Shown one piece after another: positions 60,901 through 64,000 of a stretch of 64,000 nucleotides of DNA. Origin of the DNA: Coffea arabica (Eukaryota > Streptophyta > Magnoliopsida > Gentianales > Rubiaceae); NCBI RefSeq assembly GCF_036785885.1, contig NC_092323.1, forward strand, positions 11,912,501 to 11,976,500. The letters run 5' to 3'. The notes beneath the pieces are model-generated. The model was not told the DNA's origin, ran no database searches, and saw only the letters and a program-made list of their open reading frames with translations. A program made the translations under genes and the position numbers. Numbering within the stretch: the first letter of the stretch is position 1; every line of letters starts with the position of its first letter.

Positions 60901-62228
60901 CGATGCTACTTTGGATGCTATAATCGGTGCTGGTTTTGGTGCTGCTGGGCAGAGGTGCATGACTTTAAGCACAATTATATTTGTGGGAGGCTTGGCTCCA
61001 TGGTATATTGTCTTTTTAATTTTTTTCATTTGTTAACTAAGTTGACCAAAATTGCTCTTGTTTTGTGTGCGTTTTTGTTCTAACTGAAGCATTTGTTCCA
61101 GATTGAGGCTTGACAAATGATTCCTCTAAATGATGGACTACTTGTTTTCTCTTGTCGAGTATAGGTTATTTGTTAATTATAGTATTTATCTTCTTTTGTA
61201 CTGTTTAAACATCCATCTTGCCTTTATATGGGGAGTTTTTGTTGGAATGTGTTGGTGTTGCAATTGGTAAAGGATTTCCAACATATTGGTTTCAGCTACT
61301 GTTTGTGTTCAACTAGATTTTGCATTTCAGGCTTATAGTTTACTAAATTGCTTTCAAAAACTCTCTTAGATTTTTGTTCCATATATCAAAGAGTGGAAGT
61401 AAATCTGTGTGTGTTCTATCTAAAAAATAAAAGCGTCCGTGTCCCCACTAGACTTAAGGGTGGGGATGCAGTTTGTTTCTGATTTGTTTTAATAGTATCT
61501 GCTCTTTTTTGAGCTATTTGAAGATCTTCAACCCTCATTGGCTGATGGTAAAGTTTTTCCTTCCACGAGTATATTAAGAGTTTTAAAGATATGCTTCTGC
61601 ACTGCAAATTCCTAGTCTGTACTTTGTCCCTTAACGGCAGATACTTATGTTGTTTATCTTAGGGAGCAGGAGCTTGTAAATCGTGCAAATGCACTGAAAG
61701 TCAATGCAGGAACTGAGGTTGGAGCTGACCTTGGACCAGTTATTAGCAAAGAGGTATTGGCATATCTTGGATCTTGTTTTTAACCATAATCAGTCAGAGG
61801 AAGAATATAGCTGAGTTTTTTTTCTTCTTACAAACTCATATATCATTCCTATTTTGCCTATGATGGTTGTTTTTATATTTTGATATGGTAAACTATATCT
61901 ATCTACATGTGCAACTGTCTAAACTAAGTATCACAACTTTGAGTTTGCTATATATCATTTTTTTTTGGTTTTATTTCTTTTTTATTATTGTTATTATCAT
62001 CACTATTCCTATTGTTTGTGTTTTTGTTTTTTGTTCTACTCTATATTTTGAAAGAGGTCTTAACCTGCTCTATATGACATCAGATCCTCAGACATAGCTC
62101 TTTATCTTTGTTATTTTTCTTATTTGGCATGTTTTCTGATGTTTCAGGCAAAGGATCACATTTGTAGTTTAGTGCAAGGTGGTGTTGAAAGTGGTGCTAG
62201 ACTTCTTCTTGATGGGAGGAATATAGTG
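54911..62228 (+). CDS. FAR1 DNA-binding domain fused to methylmalonate-semialdehyde dehydrogenase (ALDH6), 3' end outside window
   Basis: Thirteen visible exons: join(54911..55445,55637..55719,55826..55900,56006..56167,56275..56353,56492..56646,56732..56795,59369..59448,60164..60229,60700..60750,60851..61002,61663..61753,62148..62228), 558 codons, phases consistent. Exon 1 codes for a FAR1 (WRKY-GCM1 zinc-finger) domain: C59, C87, H109, H111 (EHNHEP) plus a basic [12 protein letters not shown] and the transposase-derived stretch [12 protein letters not shown]...[15 protein letters not shown]. Exon 2 is a linker; from exon 3 the protein is ALDH6: [29 protein letters not shown], catalytic-region N355 (PLNLPEM), [29 protein letters not shown], nucleophile C486 (GQRCM), [13 protein letters not shown]6 is a CoA-dependent mitochondrial enzyme of valine and pyrimidine breakdown; this start shows no transit peptide. 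The active-site loop differs from the usual PFNFPAM. About 120-150 C-terminal residues must lie beyond 64000. Confidence 0.85.
56810..56838. repeat. (CTT)n microsatellite in intron 7
   Basis: About nine CTT/TTC units just after the exon 7 donor. Confidence 0.9.
58872..58971. repeat. 50-bp tandem duplication in intron 7
   Basis: Two adjacent 50-bp copies with a few substitutions, both starting CCTCTTAAGTTCCC and containing TTATGCTTTGCTCCT. Confidence 0.9.
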
Positions 62229-64000
62229 GTACAGTTTTTTATTTTATTTTATTTTACTTTGTAAATCATTTTAGAATATGTTATTGTAATTGTAGTTTCA
62301 ACACGGTTGACTTTCCAATGAAAAGCTGCTATTTGCTTGTGTTCTGTGTCTGCTGATCATTTATAACATGGGCAAGTTTTTTGTGTCCATGCAGTCCTAT
62401 TGACTTGAGGATATATCCTATAAGCCATTCGGTGAAAGTTCAGTGCCAACGTATATGATAAACTAATTTGCATCATGTGATGTAGAGGACATTAGTACAT
62501 CTCTTTAGATACGCCATGCCATGCTTTCTATATGGTTGGTCTTTGATTTATAGAATGCATTCCAGAGTTCCATGTGGAAACTCTTTTGAAGCTTTTAATC
62601 ATTGAAGTAATCGTGCATTGATACAAGAAGTTGCTTTTTGGCATCAATACAAGAAGTTTATCCAAATGAACTTCTAGGGGCAGGCCGTGGGAGAGGGAGG
62701 GAGGGAGAGAGAGAGATGGAGAATTTGAATTACATTCTCAAATAATTAATTGGGTTACTGACATGATAGAAAATAATGGTGTCTTTCTAACTAGGCTTGT
62801 ATAATAGAAAGGAAGTCTTTTTGTCTTGAAAAAGAAACAGAGGGGTTTGCTACTTAATCTATGGATGTGAAATGAAGAATTGTGTTTTGGAGATTCAAAT
62901 TCTCTGAGCTAGTGCAAAGACCATCACAATGGGAGTGGCTTATTGTGGGAGATGAAATGCATTTTTCAAAGACTTCTGATCAAGATTGTTGGAATTGGAT
63001 GTTCTTCAGTTTATGGTTTTGTAATTAGTTTATGATTCCATGTGTATCTCTTTCTTATGTCAGCAGGTTCCTCTAGGATCTTGTATCAGTAACTTTTGCA
63101 CTTTCACGAGGATCCTTTACACTCTCAAAGGTTCTATTAGAATTATATAACCTAAAAGACACAAATTTGTATCCCTTGTCTAAATTAAAGAAGGATATGG
63201 TCATCTGTGAAGAAAAGAAATAGCCAGGCGTCCATATGTCCTGAAGTTAGAAACAGATTGCCTTGTCTGCAATAGGTAGAGAGTAGAGTGAGGGAGAATA
63301 GAACTGTCAGTTCCTATAACTTCAATCTAATTTGAATAAAAAGTGCCAACAGGATCATTTATCCCATAGGTTAGTTTTGCATAATAATAGGGGGATAGAT
63401 AATTAATAATGGAAGTTGCTATTAGTGGTCAATAAGCACTATTAAGTTACGCGGCCAGGAAGGACGTCAACATCTGTTCAGTTCATCCAGTAGTAGTAGC
63501 TAGGAGTCAGCTAATAGATTGGTTGTCATGTATCAGAAATGGATATTTTTCGCTCATAGTTGTGGTAAAGGTTTATACGGAAAGAATGATAAGAAGATGC
63601 TGACTACTACAGCACGAGAGGATTAGTGGCCGGTGATGGCTGAGGTATGGTAAAACAATAGAAATTGTTCTTTAGACAGCTTAATGTGCATTTTTGACCT
63701 ACAAAATTGAAAAGTCAAAATTGCAATTGCAACATAAATAATTGTTGATTCATATATTATGGCTTAGCTACTTAAGCAAACCGTGATACATAATTTAAGA
63801 CACATCAGATTTTGCAGCTGAACGACTTGGAAAGGGGTTGGGGATGTCAGGTAATCTGCTATTCTTTTCAATTTTCTGGGGAATTCTGTGCTTCTTGGAG
63901 CTTTAAAAAGATCGAAAATCATGGCCAGATGACTTCCATGTTAGGAAGTGAAGTTTGTATTGAGTTGTATTCAAAATTGTGGTTAATATCTGTCATGAGT
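62229..64000 (+). other. Intron 13 of the FAR1-ALDH6 gene (open to the right edge)
   Basis: The GTACAG donor follows exon 13 at 62228. No exon matching the next ALDH6 segment (the GNFxGPTI / EEIFGPVL region) was found before 64000. A GGGA/GAGA-rich stretch lies at 62689-62715. Either the intron exceeds 1.7 kb or the gene is truncated here. Confidence 0.5.

Noticed and set aside
63815-63855. Next ALDH6 exon at an AG|CTGAACGACTTGG...CAG|GTAATC pattern
   Set aside because: Splice-like edges but the peptide does not match the expected ALDH6 continuation.
1-64000. tRNA, rRNA, CRISPR array, canonical miRNA sequences
   Set aside because: Looked for by eye. Only SINE-like tRNA remnants were seen; none of the common conserved plant miRNA sequences I checked were spotted, and there are no CRISPR-type repeat arrays.

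Overview
This window looks like nuclear DNA of a flowering plant, probably a eudicot and possibly an asterid. The genes are split by AT-rich GT-AG introns, the intergenic DNA is AT-rich with long A/T runs, and the families present are Dof, FAR1, kinesin-14 with a malectin-like domain, Elongator subunit 4, and a multicopy cinnamyl-alcohol-dehydrogenase-like (CAD-like) array. Its transposons (hAT, Mutator-like, Ty1/copia, SINE-like and MITEs) are also plant types. The species cannot be fixed from sequence alone. All exon models were built by hand from splice signals, reading-frame phase and comparison among paralogues.

Layout. (1) 1-19 kb: four copies of a zinc-dependent CAD-like alcohol dehydrogenase (the clade that includes mannitol/8-hydroxygeraniol-type dehydrogenases). 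Copies 1 and 2 are on + and copies 3 and 4 on -. Copy 1 enters from the left edge and has a 17-bp frameshifting deletion. Copy 2 (1227-3255) and copy 4 (16527-18984) are complete, with 359 and 360 codons. Copy 3 has an otherwise intact frame but is broken by two hAT transposons, one in exon 1 (10839-14659, with a complete two-exon transposase gene) and one in exon 2 (8921-10355, an internally rearranged relative). Each hAT is flanked by a perfect 8-bp duplication. Between copies 2 and 3 lie a 49-codon gene on - and a Pack-MULE (4942-5839) carrying fragments of two unrelated genes, a SWI3-type SWIRM domain and an SCP1-like phosphatase. A SINE-like insertion in copy 4 falls exactly on a splice donor.

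(2) 19-28 kb: a small secreted, possibly GPI-anchored protein gene (20630-21301, +), a complete eight-exon Elongator subunit ELP4 gene (22206-25468, -), and a decayed Ty1/copia pol remnant (26430-27960, -).

(3) 28-44.5 kb: gene-poor. The only confident gene is a Dof transcription factor (35176-36258, +), whose leader carries two overlapping upstream ORFs. The rest holds MITE copies, a second SINE-like copy, microsatellites and short tandem duplications.

(4) 44.6-64 kb: a complete 19-exon kinesin-14 (1065 codons, -) with an N-terminal malectin-like domain and a mitotic MSA-like promoter motif. It diverges from a + gene starting at 54911 that joins a FAR1 DNA-binding domain, in frame through splicing, to methylmalonate-semialdehyde dehydrogenase (ALDH6). 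That gene runs off the right edge.

The genes do not form a pathway apart from the CAD array, which is a local birth-and-death cluster. The most unusual objects are the FAR1-ALDH6 fusion, the doubly hit CAD copy with its related hAT pair, and the two-gene Pack-MULE.
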